Below, piece by piece: positions 36,468 to 47,237 of a stretch of 64,000 bases of DNA. The position numbers were made by a program, and so were the translations under genes. Source of the DNA: Aromatoleum evansii (GTDB taxonomy: Bacteria > Pseudomonadota > Gammaproteobacteria > Burkholderiales > Rhodocyclaceae); the NCBI RefSeq assembly GCF_012910805.1, contig NZ_WTVK01000024.1, forward strand, positions 1-64,000, written 5' to 3'. The notes under the pieces are model-generated. The model searched no databases. It saw only the letters and a list, made by a program, of their open reading frames with translations, and was not told where the DNA came from. Numbering within the stretch: the stretch's first letter is position 1; the number at the start of each line of letters is the position of its first letter.

Positions 36468-36773
36468 CTAGCGCTTCGAGAGGCTGCCAATCATGCCTCT
36501 CTGAAATTCGACTCCCGCTGACCACCAAGCGCTCCAAAGGGCGATGCCGACATCGGTACTTTCGGCCACGAATTTCGGAAAGCCGTTTTCCAAGAATAAT
36601 TGACGACCGGCTTCCGCAATGGTGATCGTCCTCTGCGTCACTTCAGCGTTCAGGTCAGCCAGTCCCTTACAGCACTTCAGGCCGAGATCACAACATGAGC
36701 GCGTTAATTCAAGCTGCGCCTGGAAGGTCTCTGGTATTTGCTGAGTGTGCGAATTCCCTTTCTTGTCATCCAT
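36468..36773 (-). CDS. phasin-like small helical protein
   Basis: 101 residues, soluble, predicted all-helical with no signal peptide. The segments FQAQLELTRSCCDLGLKCCK, LADLNAEVTQRTITIAEAGR and the Trp-rich ALWSAWWSAGVEFQRGM resemble phasins, which coat polyhydroxyalkanoate granules. Four Cys in a CCDLGLKCC cluster are unusual for phasins and could bind metal. Start supported by GGAGAACGAT upstream. It stands alone on the minus strand; similarity is judged by eye only. Confidence 0.65.
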   Translation of the reverse strand: MDDKKGNSHTQQIPETFQAQLELTRSCCDLGLKCCKGLADLNAEVTQRTITIAEAGRQLFLENGFPKFVAESTDVGIALWSAWWSAGVEFQRGMIGSLSKR

Positions 36774-36977
36774 ATCGTTCTCCTGGTGTTAATCGGCACC
36801 GAGAATCCGCCACACGATGGCGGATCGCCATTGGACATCATTCTCAGACGCGACGTAAACTGTTATGACAACAGGTCGATTGTTCACCCTTCATCCTCAT
36901 GCGGGATCAATCTCAGCATTGTCTACGCATTCGGATAGGCGGACTTCCCGGGGCAATGTTCCGCCTGTCCGAGCCAG

Positions 36978-37259
36978 CTACTTCATGTCGCGCATGTGAT
37001 CGTGCCGGGCCTTTTTCTCTTCTTCGGGTTTCATGGAGTCTTCGGCTGCGGGGGGCGCTGATGGATTCGTGCCACCCCCAAGCCGCTCTGCTGCATGATC
37101 GTGCCGCGATACGGGTTTCGTTGCCGGTTTCTTGGCCCCCTCACTCTTGTTCGTCTCAGCGGTGGGGTTGGTGTGGGAATCTCCTGACGACTCGGCAGCA
37201 ATGGCGGTCGTTGTAGTGACAGCGAGAAGACTGGAAATCAGCAAAATCCTGAAGGTCAT
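36978..37259 (-). CDS. small secreted His-containing protein (family A, copy 3)
   Basis: 93 residues. A signal peptide (ILLISSLLAVTTTTAIAAES) precedes a charged, low-complexity chain with VSRHDHAAERLGGG in the middle and ARHDHMRDMK at the end. The C-terminus matches copy 1 (RHDHQRDMK) closely, and the middle motif corresponds to RHNHMTEKLG there. The Lys/Glu-rich linker differs from the Thr/Pro-rich linkers of the other copies, so only the two His motifs are conserved. Located 164 bp beyond the end of the long RND operon. Confidence 0.75.
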   Translation of the reverse strand: MTFRILLISSLLAVTTTTAIAAESSGDSHTNPTAETNKSEGAKKPATKPVSRHDHAAERLGGGTNPSAPPAAEDSMKPEEEKKARHDHMRDMK

Positions 37260-37422
37260 GGCAAGGTCCTACGAGAGTGAATAAATCGGTATTGCGGCAG
37301 GCGGTGAATCGAATTACGACTGCCGTCCGTATCCGCGATCAGCTGCACTCCATTACCTCTCAAATACATGGCGATGGAATTAGAGGTACATCAATTCAGT
37401 CCTGTCTCTGACACTCGGCCGG

Positions 37423-37803
37423 TTACTTGATCGCAAACCGCGCAGTCGCAGGCGCCTTGCCGGCCAGTGTGACGACCGCGACAGCCTTAGTGCCGGAGGT
37501 GAGTTTGTAAGTGCCTTTTGCCTCCAATTTGTTGTCACCAGCGGGGGTGAGAATTGCCTCCGTCTTCTCGGCTCCCGCGAGGAGGGTGATCTTCGCAGTC
37601 GCGCCGTCAGTGTTGATCCTTTGCCCATGGTCGTCGAGGTGCAGGGTCAGCGCGGCGGGCGTTGCAACGAGTTCGTACACGACACCACTCGCTTCGGCGG
37701 CGACACCGCCGTGCTTCGGCGTCAGATCATGACCGGCGCCGGCGAAGGCAGCGGGGGTGGACAGCATGGCAAGCACAGCGGCGAGTGTTCGCAGGGTTTT
37801 CAT
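37423..37803 (-). CDS. small periplasmic protein of the RND operon (family D)
   Basis: 126 residues. After the signal peptide (ALAAVLAMLSTPAAFAGAG is approximate) the mature N-terminus HDLTPKHGGV is followed by a small beta domain: YELVATPAALTLHLDDHGQR, AKITLLAGAEKTEAILTPAG and LEAKGTYKLTSGTKAVAVVT. A truncated relative lies at 55148-55450. This protein type commonly accompanies HME-type RND pumps and its HxxxxxHGG start suggests metal binding; the function is unproven. It is the last gene of the nine-gene run, 43 bp after the RND gene. Confidence 0.8.
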   Translation of the reverse strand: MKTLRTLAAVLAMLSTPAAFAGAGHDLTPKHGGVAAEASGVVYELVATPAALTLHLDDHGQRINTDGATAKITLLAGAEKTEAILTPAGDNKLEAKGTYKLTSGTKAVAVVTLAGKAPATARFAIK

Positions 37804-37846
37804 GTGTATCTCCTGGGGGCGTGGGCGAGCCCACGTAAGATGAGGG

Positions 37847-40800
37847 TTAGTAAGCGTCCTTGCCCGAGTCTTCGACGAGCCGTTCGATGGGCTTGCGGCC
37901 GAAGAGCCACACGATGGCGGGTGTCAGGAAGGTATCGAGCAGTGTCGAACTGATCAGTCCGGAGAAGATCACGACCGCGACCGGATGCAGGATTTCGGTA
38001 CCGGGCTGTTCAGCCTCGAAGAGCAGCGGGGCGAGCGCAAAGGCGGCGACGAGCGCAGTCATTAACACCGGCGTGAGGCGTTCCAGTGAGCCGCGAATGA
38101 GCATCTTCTGATCGAATTTCTCCTCCTCGAACGCGCACAGGTTGATGTAGTGGCTGACCTTGAGGATGCCGTTGCGCGTCGAGATGCCCGCGAGCGTAAT
38201 GAAGCCGATCAGCGCGGCGACCGATAGCGGCTGTCCGGAGAGCCACAGTCCAATCACCGAGCCGACCAGGGCGAGCGGGATGTTGGCCATGATCATCAGT
38301 GCAAGCGCAGTGCTCTTGTAGCGACTGAAGAGCACGAGGAAGACCATCGCGGCGGAAACCAGCGAGAGCAGACCGATCAGACGGCTGGACTCCTCTTGCG
38401 CTTCGAATTGTCCGCCGAGGTCGATGAAGTAACCTTCGGGCAGAGGGGTGTCGGCGATGACGCGGCGAATGTCGGCGATCACGTCCGACAGCGGGCGCTG
38501 CGAGGCGTTGGCGGAAAGCACTATGCGACGTTTGCTGTCGTCGCGGCTGATCTGGTTCGGGCCGTCGGATTCGTCGATACGCGCGAGCTTGGACAGGGGC
38601 ACGCGCCCGGACGGCGTATCGATGAGAACGTTCGCCAGGCCATCGACCGAGCGGGCGGAGTCCGGCAAGCGCAGCACGAGGTTGAAGCGGCGGTTGCCCT
38701 CGATGACCTGCGTGACGCGCTCGCCATCGACGAGCATGTTGAGTTCTTCAACAAGCTTCGACGGCGGCAGTCCGTAGGCTTCAGCGGCGTCGTAGTCGAC
38801 CCGCACCTTGATCTGCGGCGTGAGCACCTGCTTCTCGATCTCGAGGTCGGCCAGCCCTTCGATGCCGGCAAGGCGTCCGCGCAGCGCATCGGCCTGGGCG
38901 CGCAGCGTGTCGAGGTCATCGCCGAAGATCTTGATCGCGATCTGCGCGCGCACGCCGGAGAGCAGGTGGTCGATGCGGTGACTGATCGGCTGGCCGATGC
39001 CGATGTTCGCCGGCAGGCTCGCGAGGCGTTCGCGCATGTCGGCGTAGATCGCACCGAGCGGGCGTTCGCTTGGGCGCAACTGGATGTCCAGTTCCGACGA
39101 ATGCACGCCTTCGGCATGTTCGTCCATCTCTGCGCGACCGGAGCGGCGCCCGACATGTACGACTTCGGGTACCTGCCGGATCAATTCCTCGGCCTGGGTC
39201 GCGATGCGGACCGATTCGGTGAGCGTGGTGCCGGGGTTGAGGCGCAGGCCCACGAGCACCGTACCTTCGTTGAAGGGCGGCAGGAAGGTCGTCGGAAAGA
39301 AGGGCACGAGGGTCAGCGCGGCAGCGACGGCGATGCCCGCCGCAGCGAGCAGCACGCGGGCGTGGTTGAAGCACCACGCGAGCGCGCGGGCGTAGCGCGC
39401 CTTGAGCCATTGCACCAGCTTCGGTTCGCCGTGGCCGAGGCTCTTCATGCGCGGCAGAAGGTAGTAGGCCATCACCGGCGTCAGCGTCACCGACACCAGC
39501 ATCGACGCTAGGATCGACGTGATGTAAGCGACACCCAGCGGCAGGAAGAGACGCCCTTCGATGCCCGGCAGTGCAAACAGCGGCACGAAGACCAGCACGA
39601 TGATGAAGGTCGCGTAGACAATGGCCGAACGCACCTCGAGCGTTGCCTTGCCGATGAGTTCCAACGGACTCAGACGGGGATGCCCCTCGGCGCCACGCTG
39701 ACGTTCCTGCTTGAGGCGGCGCAGCACGTTCTCGACGCCGACAACAGCATCGTCCACCAGTTCGCCGATCGCGATCGCGAGGCCGCCCAGCGTCATGGTG
39801 TTGATCGACATGCCGAAGTAGCGAAATACGAGCACGGTGGTGAGGATCGAGGCGGGGATCGCGACGAGCGAGATCAGCGTCGTGCGCAGGTTGGCGAGAA
39901 AGAGGTAAAGCACCACCGCGACGATCGCCGAGGCCGCAAGCAGCTTGCCTTTCAGGTTGCCGATCGACGACTCGATGAAGTTGGCCTGGCGGAAGGTGAC
40001 GCGCGGCTCGTCCATGCCCGCGGGCAGCGATTTCTTGAGGTCGCCGAGCGCCGATTCGATCTCGCGCGTGAGCTTCACGGTGTCGGCGTCGGGCTGCTTC
40101 TGCACCGACAGGATCACCGCCGGTTGACCATTGAAACCGGCGTCGCCGCGCTTGATTGCGGGCGCAAAGGTGACCGCGGCGACCTGCTTGAGCAGGATGC
40201 TGCGACCGTCGCGCGATGCGACCGGCAGGCGTTCGAGGTCGGCGAGCCGGGTCGTGTGGCCGATGTGGCGGATGAGGTATTCGCGCGCGTTGAGTTCGAG
40301 GAAGCCCCCGCTGGTGTTCGCCGAGAAGCCTTTCAGCGCACCCGCGATGTCGTCAACGGTGACGCCCAGCGCCGCCATGCGCGCGGTGTCGGGCTGCACC
40401 TGGTACTGGCGCACCTCGCCGCCGATCGGGATCACCTGGGCGACGCCGGGCACGGACAGCAGGCGCGGGCGCAGCACGAAGTCGGCGTACTCGCGCGTCG
40501 CCATCGGGTCGATCTTTGACGGATCGATCGGGATGGCGATCAGCAAGATCTCGCCCATGATCGAGCTGATCGGCCCCATCGCGGCATGTTCGATGCCGGC
40601 GGGCAGCTGGTCGCGCACGGTGGTGAAGCGCTCATTGACGATTTGGCGCGCGCGGTAGATGTCGACGCCCCAGTCGAAACTCACATACACGAAGGCAAGA
40701 CCGACCGAGGACACCGAGCGCACCGCGCTGACGCCCGGCAGGCCGCTCATCGACACCTCGAGCGGGAGCGTGATGAGCTGCTCGACCTCCTCGGGAGCCA

Positions 40801-40966
40801 TGCCGCCGGCTTCGATCTGCAAGGTGACCTGAGGGCGGTTGAGGTCGGGGAAGACGTCGACCGGCGTGCGGGTCAGCGTCAGGCCGCCGTAGAGCATCAT
40901 CACCACCGCGAGCGCAAGCACCAGCAGGCGATTGTGCAGGGATTGATGGACGAGCCAGTCGAACAT
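37847..40966 (-). CDS. heavy-metal RND efflux pump, non-Cus type
   Basis: 1039 residues with the RND layout. TM4 reads [19 protein letters not shown], with the Asp pair where Cus pumps have GAMVDAA. The three Cu(I)-binding Met of CusA are not present: the equivalent stretches are [25 protein letters not shown] and [12 protein letters not shown]. This argues against Cu(I)/Ag(I) as substrate; another divalent metal or a copper form handled differently is possible. It follows its adaptor gene by 10 bp in the long operon. Confidence 0.88.
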   Translation of the reverse strand: MFDWLVHQSLHNRLLVLALAVVMMLYGGLTLTRTPVDVFPDLNRPQVTLQIEAGGMAPEEVEQLITLPLEVSMSGLPGVSAVRSVSSVGLAFVYVSFDWGVDIYRARQIVNERFTTVRDQLPAGIEHAAMGPISSIMGEILLIAIPIDPSKIDPMATREYADFVLRPRLLSVPGVAQVIPIGGEVRQYQVQPDTARMAALGVTVDDIAGALKGFSANTSGGFLELNAREYLIRHIGHTTRLADLERLPVASRDGRSILLKQVAAVTFAPAIKRGDAGFNGQPAVILSVQKQPDADTVKLTREIESALGDLKKSLPAGMDEPRVTFRQANFIESSIGNLKGKLLAASAIVAVVLYLFLANLRTTLISLVAIPASILTTVLVFRYFGMSINTMTLGGLAIAIGELVDDAVVGVENVLRRLKQERQRGAEGHPRLSPLELIGKATLEVRSAIVYATFIIVLVFVPLFALPGIEGRLFLPLGVAYITSILASMLVSVTLTPVMAYYLLPRMKSLGHGEPKLVQWLKARYARALAWCFNHARVLLAAAGIAVAAALTLVPFFPTTFLPPFNEGTVLVGLRLNPGTTLTESVRIATQAEELIRQVPEVVHVGRRSGRAEMDEHAEGVHSSELDIQLRPSERPLGAIYADMRERLASLPANIGIGQPISHRIDHLLSGVRAQIAIKIFGDDLDTLRAQADALRGRLAGIEGLADLEIEKQVLTPQIKVRVDYDAAEAYGLPPSKLVEELNMLVDGERVTQVIEGNRRFNLVLRLPDSARSVDGLANVLIDTPSGRVPLSKLARIDESDGPNQISRDDSKRRIVLSANASQRPLSDVIADIRRVIADTPLPEGYFIDLGGQFEAQEESSRLIGLLSLVSAAMVFLVLFSRYKSTALALMIMANIPLALVGSVIGLWLSGQPLSVAALIGFITLAGISTRNGILKVSHYINLCAFEEEKFDQKMLIRGSLERLTPVLMTALVAAFALAPLLFEAEQPGTEILHPVAVVIFSGLISSTLLDTFLTPAIVWLFGRKPIERLVEDSGKDAY

Positions 40967-40976
40967 GCCGGCTCCT

Positions 40977-42128
40977 TCAGCGGACCTGGTTCACGAGGGG
41001 GGCGCCCTGCACGACGACGCGGTCGCCGGCCGCGAGGCCATCGGTCACGGTCACCGTGGCGCCGTCGAGCGGGCGGTAACGCACGGTACGCGGCACGAAG
41101 CGCTCGGCCGAGGTGTGCACCCAGACGATTTCCTGGTTTGCCGGGTTCTTCACCAGTGCGGCGCCCGGCACCGGGATACCCATGACCTGTTCGCGCGTCT
41201 GCACGATGACCTGCAGTGGCTGGCCGACCGACAGTGGCGGCGTCTTGCCCGCGACCGTGCGGAACAGCACCGGCAGGCTTTGTTCGCGCAGCGCACGGCC
41301 GGCGCCGACCCAGGCGAGAGGAAAGGAGTTGCGACCGCCGTCGACCGAGGCGGCGGCCTGGGCCACGTCGTTCGCTTGGGCGGCGTCGTGGGCGACGGCC
41401 TCGACCTGCAGGCGCGAGGGATCGACGATCTCAAACAGGACTTCACGCGCCTCAACGACTTGCCCGACGACGATGTTGCTGGTCGCGACGACGCCAGAGA
41501 CCGGGGCGACCAGCGCTTCGAGGGTGCTCAGGCTGCCGCCGATCGCGGCGAGGCGTTCGCCGAGGCTCTTCACTTCGGCCTGCGCCGCCTCGATTTCCTT
41601 GCGCGGCACGCTGCCTTCCAGTTCCTGCAGGCGGGTGAGCTGCTTCTTCGCAATCTCGAGATCCGCACGCAGCTCCGCCGCCTGGGCGTTCTGTTCCGCG
41701 CGCTCGACGGGACTTGCCGACGGGCGCACGAGCGCGAGTACCTCACCTTTCCGAACTGGCTGGCCCAACACCGGCAGGCCGCGCGGGCCGGCTTCGATAC
41801 GGCCGTCGATGGTCGGCTGCACCTTGCCGCCGGCATTGGGGTCCATGACGACGCGGCCGACCCACTGCCAGGTCTGCGGCAGGGACTGCTGTTCGGCGAG
41901 CACCGTGCGTACCCCGAGCTGGCGCTGAGACAGCTTGGGGAGAAAAACCGAGCCGTCAGGTAGGCGCTTCGGGGTGTTCGGGTTGGCGACGATAGGCGGC
42001 TCGTTGCCGTGGTCATGCCCGGCGTCGGCGAGCACCGTGCCTGAGGTGCCCGTCGCGAGCGCAAGGATGAACAGGGCGATGGGCGCTGATATCGGACGAC
42101 CGGGCACCAGTCGAGGGGATTTCTTCAT
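40977..42128 (-). CDS. periplasmic adaptor (HlyD/CzcB-like) of the second RND pump
   Basis: 383 residues. A signal peptide/anchor ([20 protein letters not shown]) is followed by a His-containing HDHGNEPP and the adaptor domains: lipoyl halves around [20 protein letters not shown] and [20 protein letters not shown], a coiled-coil hairpin ([20 protein letters not shown]), and a membrane-proximal domain ending [13 protein letters not shown]. It bridges the RND pump at 37847 and the TolC-type channel at 42723. No fused CusF domain, unlike the two CusB proteins here. Confidence 0.87.
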   Translation of the reverse strand: MKKSPRLVPGRPISAPIALFILALATGTSGTVLADAGHDHGNEPPIVANPNTPKRLPDGSVFLPKLSQRQLGVRTVLAEQQSLPQTWQWVGRVVMDPNAGGKVQPTIDGRIEAGPRGLPVLGQPVRKGEVLALVRPSASPVERAEQNAQAAELRADLEIAKKQLTRLQELEGSVPRKEIEAAQAEVKSLGERLAAIGGSLSTLEALVAPVSGVVATSNIVVGQVVEAREVLFEIVDPSRLQVEAVAHDAAQANDVAQAAASVDGGRNSFPLAWVGAGRALREQSLPVLFRTVAGKTPPLSVGQPLQVIVQTREQVMGIPVPGAALVKNPANQEIVWVHTSAERFVPRTVRYRPLDGATVTVTDGLAAGDRVVVQGAPLVNQVR

Positions 42129-42153
42129 GGATCGATATTTCCGTGAGTGTTTC

Positions 42154-42726
42154 TCAGGCAGCCCTGCGGCGACTGCGCAAACCGAAGGCGAGTGCGAGAA
42201 CTGCGGCCAAGCCGCCGATACCCCACCACACGCGCCTGTCCGGGCCGGACGTCCTCGGTGTGCCGGTTGCGACGGATGTCCCTAGCGCCTGCGGCACGAC
42301 GAGACTGGCCGCGAGCAGGTCGACGTCATTGCCAGTGGAAATCGTCAGCGTGATCGGATAGCTGCCTGTCTCACCGAACGGGGCCGACTTGAAGCGGTAA
42401 CTGCCGTCGTCGCGCTGGAACTCTCCGTTCGCCTTGTAGGAACCCGATTCAAGTTCAATCTGTGCTCCCGCCACCGGTTCGTTGGTCGCCCAGGTATCCA
42501 GGGTCACCGAAATCTCACCGCGGTTCACGGTGCCGACGACTTCAAATAGGTCGGAATGGGCCTCGAATCGCGGTAGCGCCGGGTCCGTGGCCATAGTCTG
42601 CGTTTCGTCACCCTCGTGACCGCCGTCGTGGCCGGGGCCGGCGAAGGCCGGAGCAGCAAGACTGAACACGAGCGGCAGCATGAGTCGGCGAAGGCGGAGC
42701 AGGATGGGAGGGAGATTCGGAATCAT
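42154..42726 (-). CDS. membrane-anchored periplasmic Ig-like protein
   Basis: 190 residues. A signal peptide (LMLPLVFSLAAPAFAGPG) is followed by a His/Asp stretch (HDGGHEGDET) and a carboxypeptidase-regulatory/Ig-like beta domain (ISVTLDTWATNEPVAGAQIE, YKANGEFQRDDGSYRFKSAP), then one C-terminal helix (WWGIGGLAAVLALAFGL) and RSRRRAA. It overlaps the TolC-type gene by 4 bp (ATGA). It may hold metal near the pump; the function is unknown. The gene order tolC-Ig-adaptor-pump recurs with this pump type in other proteobacteria, as I recall. Confidence 0.8.
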   Translation of the reverse strand: MIPNLPPILLRLRRLMLPLVFSLAAPAFAGPGHDGGHEGDETQTMATDPALPRFEAHSDLFEVVGTVNRGEISVTLDTWATNEPVAGAQIELESGSYKANGEFQRDDGSYRFKSAPFGETGSYPITLTISTGNDVDLLAASLVVPQALGTSVATGTPRTSGPDRRVWWGIGGLAAVLALAFGLRSRRRAA

Positions 42727-44066
42727 GGCAGCAGTCCGTAAGCTTGTTTGAGCCGCGAGGCGGCGCGGCCGGTTTCGAGACGGGCGCGGCCGAGCGCGAG
42801 TTCGGCGTCGAAGTGCTCGTTTTCCGCACGCAGGCGGGTCGGCAGATCGACTTGGCCGAGTTCGAAGGCCTTCACCAACAGTTGTCGGGAATCGGCGGCG
42901 AGGCGAGCTCGTTCGATGGCGAAGGACTCGGTGCGACGGGCCTGCTCGAGTTCGTGGCGCGCGACATCGAGTTCGGCGCGCAGGCGTTCGCGTTCGAGCG
43001 TGACCGTCGTTTCGGCATCGATGAGATCGGCATTCGCTGCGGTGATTTGCGGGCGATTGCGCGCGTCGGTGCCGAACGGCACACGGATCCCGACTGTCGT
43101 CGTATTCGAGTAGCGTTCGCCGAACTCCCCGCGTTCGCTCGTCACCCCAAGGATCAGTTCGGGGGCGTCGCGGGTCGCAGTACTTGCCTGATGGAGGCGG
43201 CTCCGCGCAATGTCGGCAGCGCCGCGTTTCGCCATCAGGGCCGGATGACTCTCAAGCTCGGTGGACGGAGCGTCCCCCTCCCGGTCGACGGGCGTCTGGG
43301 GAAGACCGGTCAAGGCGGAATAGAGTTTCTGTTCGCGCAGCAGGCGGGTCTGCACCTCGGCGAGCGTCGCGCGCGCCTGTTGCACGGCGCCCAGTGCGCT
43401 GTTCGCGTCGACGCGTGCCAGATCGCCTGCCTTGACGCGGCGCTCCACGTCCGCTGCGAGCGCTTCGGCTTCAGCGACCCGGCGCAAATTCGCGTCCAGT
43501 TCGTTCTGCGCAAGCCTTAACGACCACACGGCTTCACGAACCTCTCCGGCGAGCTTGAGTCGGGCCAGTGCCAGACTTGCTTCCAGCGCCCCGCCTTGCA
43601 CGTCTGCGAGCGCCGAGGCGGCTGCGCGGGTTCCAGGCATCCACAACGGCACTTCCAGCTCTATCTCGACCTCGTGAAAGCCGTCGTTGCGATGAAGGCG
43701 ATCACTGCGCTGCGACAAGGTGACGCTGGGCGGTTCCGGCGTCCAGCTCGCGGCGGCATCGCGCCGTGCGGCCGCTTCGTCCCGCCGGGCAGCCGCCGCA
43801 CGGCCCTCGGCACTGCGCTGCCACGCAGCATCGACCGCGTGCCGGATGCTCGTCACGCCGACCTCCAAGGAGCCGGCGGGCGAAGACGACTGCGCCAATA
43901 CGGGCCAAGATGTCGCGAGCCCGAGCATCAAAACCCAATGTATCGGGAGTCGCCAGCAAGAGGTCGGCGACAAGATCTTGATTGCCGCGCGGGCGTCGCT
44001 ACGAAAGGACATCGATGCGCAGTGTGGCTTTTTCCCGCGGGTAACCCACATCCTTATGCCACTCAT
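42723..44066 (-). CDS. TolC-family outer-membrane channel of the second RND pump
   Basis: About 447 residues from the ATG at 44066, whose ATGA overlaps the stop of the preceding cusA-like gene; the Met at 44012 is an alternative giving a shorter leader. The signal segment (WVLMLGLATSWPVLAQSS) is followed by OEP repeats: AAASWTPEPPSVTLSQRSDR, EVEIELEVPLWMPGTRAAAS and LGQVDLPTRLRAENEHFDAE. It should form the outer-membrane exit for the pump at 37847. The overlap couples the second pump's genes to the first. Confidence 0.85.
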   Translation of the reverse strand: MSGIRMWVTRGKKPHCASMSFRSDARAAIKILSPTSCWRLPIHWVLMLGLATSWPVLAQSSSPAGSLEVGVTSIRHAVDAAWQRSAEGRAAAARRDEAAARRDAAASWTPEPPSVTLSQRSDRLHRNDGFHEVEIELEVPLWMPGTRAAASALADVQGGALEASLALARLKLAGEVREAVWSLRLAQNELDANLRRVAEAEALAADVERRVKAGDLARVDANSALGAVQQARATLAEVQTRLLREQKLYSALTGLPQTPVDREGDAPSTELESHPALMAKRGAADIARSRLHQASTATRDAPELILGVTSERGEFGERYSNTTTVGIRVPFGTDARNRPQITAANADLIDAETTVTLERERLRAELDVARHELEQARRTESFAIERARLAADSRQLLVKAFELGQVDLPTRLRAENEHFDAELALGRARLETGRAASRLKQAYGLLP

Positions 44067-47000
44067 GTGTTCGCTGCGACCGTGGAGAGGGGGTCGGATG
44101 CGGGCTGCAATTTCCGGCCACGCCTCAGCTGCCACTGTTTGACCAAGGCATAGAGCGCCGGGATCACCCCAAGCGTGAGGACGGTCGACGAGATCATTCC
44201 GCCGACCATCGGCGCTGCGATGCGGCTCATCACTTCGGAACCAGTGCCGCTGCTCCACATGATCGGCAGAAGGCCGGCCATGATGGCTACCACGGTCATC
44301 ATCTTCGGTCGCACGCGCTCAACCGCGCCTTCCATGATCGCCTCGTAGAGGTCATCGACCGTCGGCTCGCGGCCTTCCCCGAGACGTTTGGCTTTAATGG
44401 CTTCCCATGCGTGGTCGAGATAGATCAGCATGATCACCCCGGTCTCCGCAGCGACGCCCGCGAGCGCGATGAAGCCGACCGCGACCGCGACGCTGAGTTG
44501 GTAGTTGAGCCACCACATCAGCCACACGCCTCCGATGAGTGCGAAGGGCACCGACAGCATGACGATCAAAGTTTCGGTGAGTCGCCGGAAGTTGAGGTAC
44601 AGAAGTACGAAAATCAGGCCGAGCGTCAGCGGCAGTACGATCTTCATTTTCTCCTTGGCGCGCTCCATGTACTCAAACTGGCCGCTCCAGGTTGCGTAGT
44701 AGCCCGGCGGGAAGGTGACCTGTTCGGCGACCGCCTGCTGTGCGCGTTTGACGAACGCGCCCAAGTCCGCGTCACGGGTGTCGACATAGACATAGGCAGC
44801 GAGCAGCGCATTCTCGGTGCGAATCCCTGGTGAACCGCGCGTGAGGCGGACCTCGGCGAGTTGGCCGAGCGGAATTGGTCCGCTCATCGTCGGCACGTAC
44901 ACTTCGGCGGCAATCCGCTGTGGGTCATCGCGCAAATCGCGCGGATAGCGGACGCTGACGTTGTAGCGCTCGAGGCCCTCGACAGCGGTCGTTACCATGT
45001 CCCCCCCCAGCGCGGTCGCGACGACTTCCTGCACCGCCCCGACCGACAGGCCATAGCGCGCGAGCTGCTCACGTCGCGGCACGATATCGACGTAATAGCC
45101 GCCGGTAACGCGTTCGGCGTACGCGCTGCTTGCACCCGGGACATTCCTTACCGCGGCTTCAACTGCTTTCGCAACCTTCTCGATGGTATCGAGATCCTTG
45201 CCGAATACCTTGACGCCGATTGGAGTACGAATTCCGGTTGACAGCATATCGAGGCGCGCCTTGATCGGCATCGTCCAAGAGTTCGCGACGCCGGGGAACT
45301 TGAGTGCTGTGTTCATCTCGGCGATCAACTTGTCGGTTGTCATGCCGGGGCGCCATTCGCTTTGAGGCTTGAGATTGACGACCGTCTCGAACATCTCAAG
45401 GGGAGCGGGATCGGTCGCCGACAGCGCGCGTCCGGCCTTGCCGTACACCGACTCGACTTCGGGGAAGGTCTTGATGATGCGGTTCGTTGTCGCAAGCAGG
45501 CGCCCGGCTTCGGTCACCGACATCCCGGGCAGGGCCGCGGGCATGTAAAACAATGTGCCTTCGTTGAGGGTCGGCATGAACTCCGAACCCAGTTGTCGCG
45601 CGGGAAAAATGGTGGCAGCCATTGTCACGAGCGCTGCCACTAGCGTGAGGATCTTGTGGCGCATGACCCACGCGATGATCGGTCGGTAACTCCATATCAG
45701 GAAGCGGTTCAATGGGTTTTTCGCCTCGGGCAGGATACGGCCGCGCACGAAGAACAGCATCAACACTGGTACAAGCGTCACCGACAGCAGTGCGGCACCT
45801 GCCATTGCGAACGTCTTCGTGAAGGCGAGCGGAGAGAACATCCGGCCTTCCTGCCCTTCGAGCGTGAACACCGGCAGGAAGGACACCGTGATAATCAGGA
45901 GTGAGAAGAACAGCGCTGGGCCGACTTCCTTGCAGGCGCGAATAATCGCCTCACCGCGCTGCGCTTGTGTCGCATTCTCGGGCAGATGCTCTATGCGCTT
46001 GTGCGCATTCTCGATCATGACGATCGCGGCATCGACCATCGCCCCGATGGCGATCGCAATGCCTCCGAGGCTCATGATGTTCGAGCCCAGACCAAGCGAA
46101 CGCATGGCGATGAACGCGATGAGGATTCCGAGGGGTAGCGTGATGATCGCGACGAGTGCACTGCGCACGTGCATCAGGAACACCACACACACTGCGGCGA
46201 CGATCAGGCTTTCCTCAAGCAGTGTCCATTTCAGGTTGGCGATCGCTCGCTCGATCAGCGTAGAGCGGTCATAAACCGGTACAATTTCGGTGCCTTTGGG
46301 CAGCCCCGGTGTGATCTCGGCAATCTTCGCCTTGACGTTCGCAATCACATCGAGCGCATTCTGGCCGAATCGCGCCATGACGATGCCCGATGCGACTTCG
46401 CCTTCGCCGTTGAGTTCGGCAATACCTCGCCGCTCGGCTGGAACGAGTTCGACGCGCGCGACGTCGGCAATGCGTACCGGGGTGCCGCCTACGCTCTTCA
46501 GAACGAGGGCCTCGATATCCTGCACGCCCCGCAGGTAACCGCGACCGCGGATCATGAATTCCTTTTCGGCCATCTCAATGACTCGCCCGCCGACGTCGCG
46601 GTTCGAATCCCGGATCACCTTGCCTACCTCGTCGAGCGCGAGCCCGTAGGTCGCAAGCCGGTGAGGATCGACAGTAACCTGATACTCGCGCACGAAACCG
46701 CCAATGCTTGCGACTTCGGACACGCCGCCGGCCTTCGTCAGTTGGTAGCGGACGTACCAGTCCTGCAGGCTGCGCGTCTCTGCAAGTGAGATGTTCTTGC
46801 CGGTCAGAGCGTACTGGTACACCCACCCGACCCCCGTCGCGTCCGGGCCGATCTGCGGTGCCACGCCGGCGGGTAGCCGACCCGCGACGGTACTCAGATA
46901 TTCGAGGACGCGCGAGCGGGCCCAGTAAATGTCGGTGCCGTCCTCGAAGATCACGTAGACGTACGACGCACCGAACATCGAGAAGCCACGCACTACCTTC

Positions 47001-47236
47001 GCGCGCGGCACCGCGAGCATCGACGTCGTAAGCGGGTAAGTCACCTGATCCTCGACCACTTGCGGCGCCTGGCCCGGGAAGTCGGTGAAGACGATGACTT
47101 GAACATCCGACAAATCCGGCAATGCGTCGAGCGGCGTGTTCTTGACCGCATAAATGCCGCCACCGATCAGGAACAGCGTCCCGAGCAGAATCAGGAAAAT
47201 ATTGCGGGAAGACCAGTCGATCAGCCGGTCGAGCAT
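44063..47236 (-). CDS. cusA: Cus-type RND copper/silver efflux pump (second copy)
   Basis: 1057 residues from the ATG at 47236. TM4 contains [19 protein letters not shown]. The Cu(I) Met triad of CusA is matched by LFYMPAALPGMS, PLEMFETVVNL and RLDMLSTGIRTP. It is clearly related to the pump at 8070-11225 but diverged in both protein and neighbouring genes, so it is an older paralogue rather than a recent copy. It lies 1 bp after the cusB-like gene. The C-terminus is a charged tail (WQLRRGRKLQPASDPLSTVA). Confidence 0.92.
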   Translation of the reverse strand: MLDRLIDWSSRNIFLILLGTLFLIGGGIYAVKNTPLDALPDLSDVQVIVFTDFPGQAPQVVEDQVTYPLTTSMLAVPRAKVVRGFSMFGASYVYVIFEDGTDIYWARSRVLEYLSTVAGRLPAGVAPQIGPDATGVGWVYQYALTGKNISLAETRSLQDWYVRYQLTKAGGVSEVASIGGFVREYQVTVDPHRLATYGLALDEVGKVIRDSNRDVGGRVIEMAEKEFMIRGRGYLRGVQDIEALVLKSVGGTPVRIADVARVELVPAERRGIAELNGEGEVASGIVMARFGQNALDVIANVKAKIAEITPGLPKGTEIVPVYDRSTLIERAIANLKWTLLEESLIVAAVCVVFLMHVRSALVAIITLPLGILIAFIAMRSLGLGSNIMSLGGIAIAIGAMVDAAIVMIENAHKRIEHLPENATQAQRGEAIIRACKEVGPALFFSLLIITVSFLPVFTLEGQEGRMFSPLAFTKTFAMAGAALLSVTLVPVLMLFFVRGRILPEAKNPLNRFLIWSYRPIIAWVMRHKILTLVAALVTMAATIFPARQLGSEFMPTLNEGTLFYMPAALPGMSVTEAGRLLATTNRIIKTFPEVESVYGKAGRALSATDPAPLEMFETVVNLKPQSEWRPGMTTDKLIAEMNTALKFPGVANSWTMPIKARLDMLSTGIRTPIGVKVFGKDLDTIEKVAKAVEAAVRNVPGASSAYAERVTGGYYVDIVPRREQLARYGLSVGAVQEVVATALGGDMVTTAVEGLERYNVSVRYPRDLRDDPQRIAAEVYVPTMSGPIPLGQLAEVRLTRGSPGIRTENALLAAYVYVDTRDADLGAFVKRAQQAVAEQVTFPPGYYATWSGQFEYMERAKEKMKIVLPLTLGLIFVLLYLNFRRLTETLIVMLSVPFALIGGVWLMWWLNYQLSVAVAVGFIALAGVAAETGVIMLIYLDHAWEAIKAKRLGEGREPTVDDLYEAIMEGAVERVRPKMMTVVAIMAGLLPIMWSSGTGSEVMSRIAAPMVGGMISSTVLTLGVIPALYALVKQWQLRRGRKLQPASDPLSTVAANT

Positions 47237-47237
47237 C

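Noticed and set aside
42744-43520. Plus-strand ORF over the second tolC gene
   Set aside because: Antisense shadow without features; the minus-strand TolC-type protein is clear.
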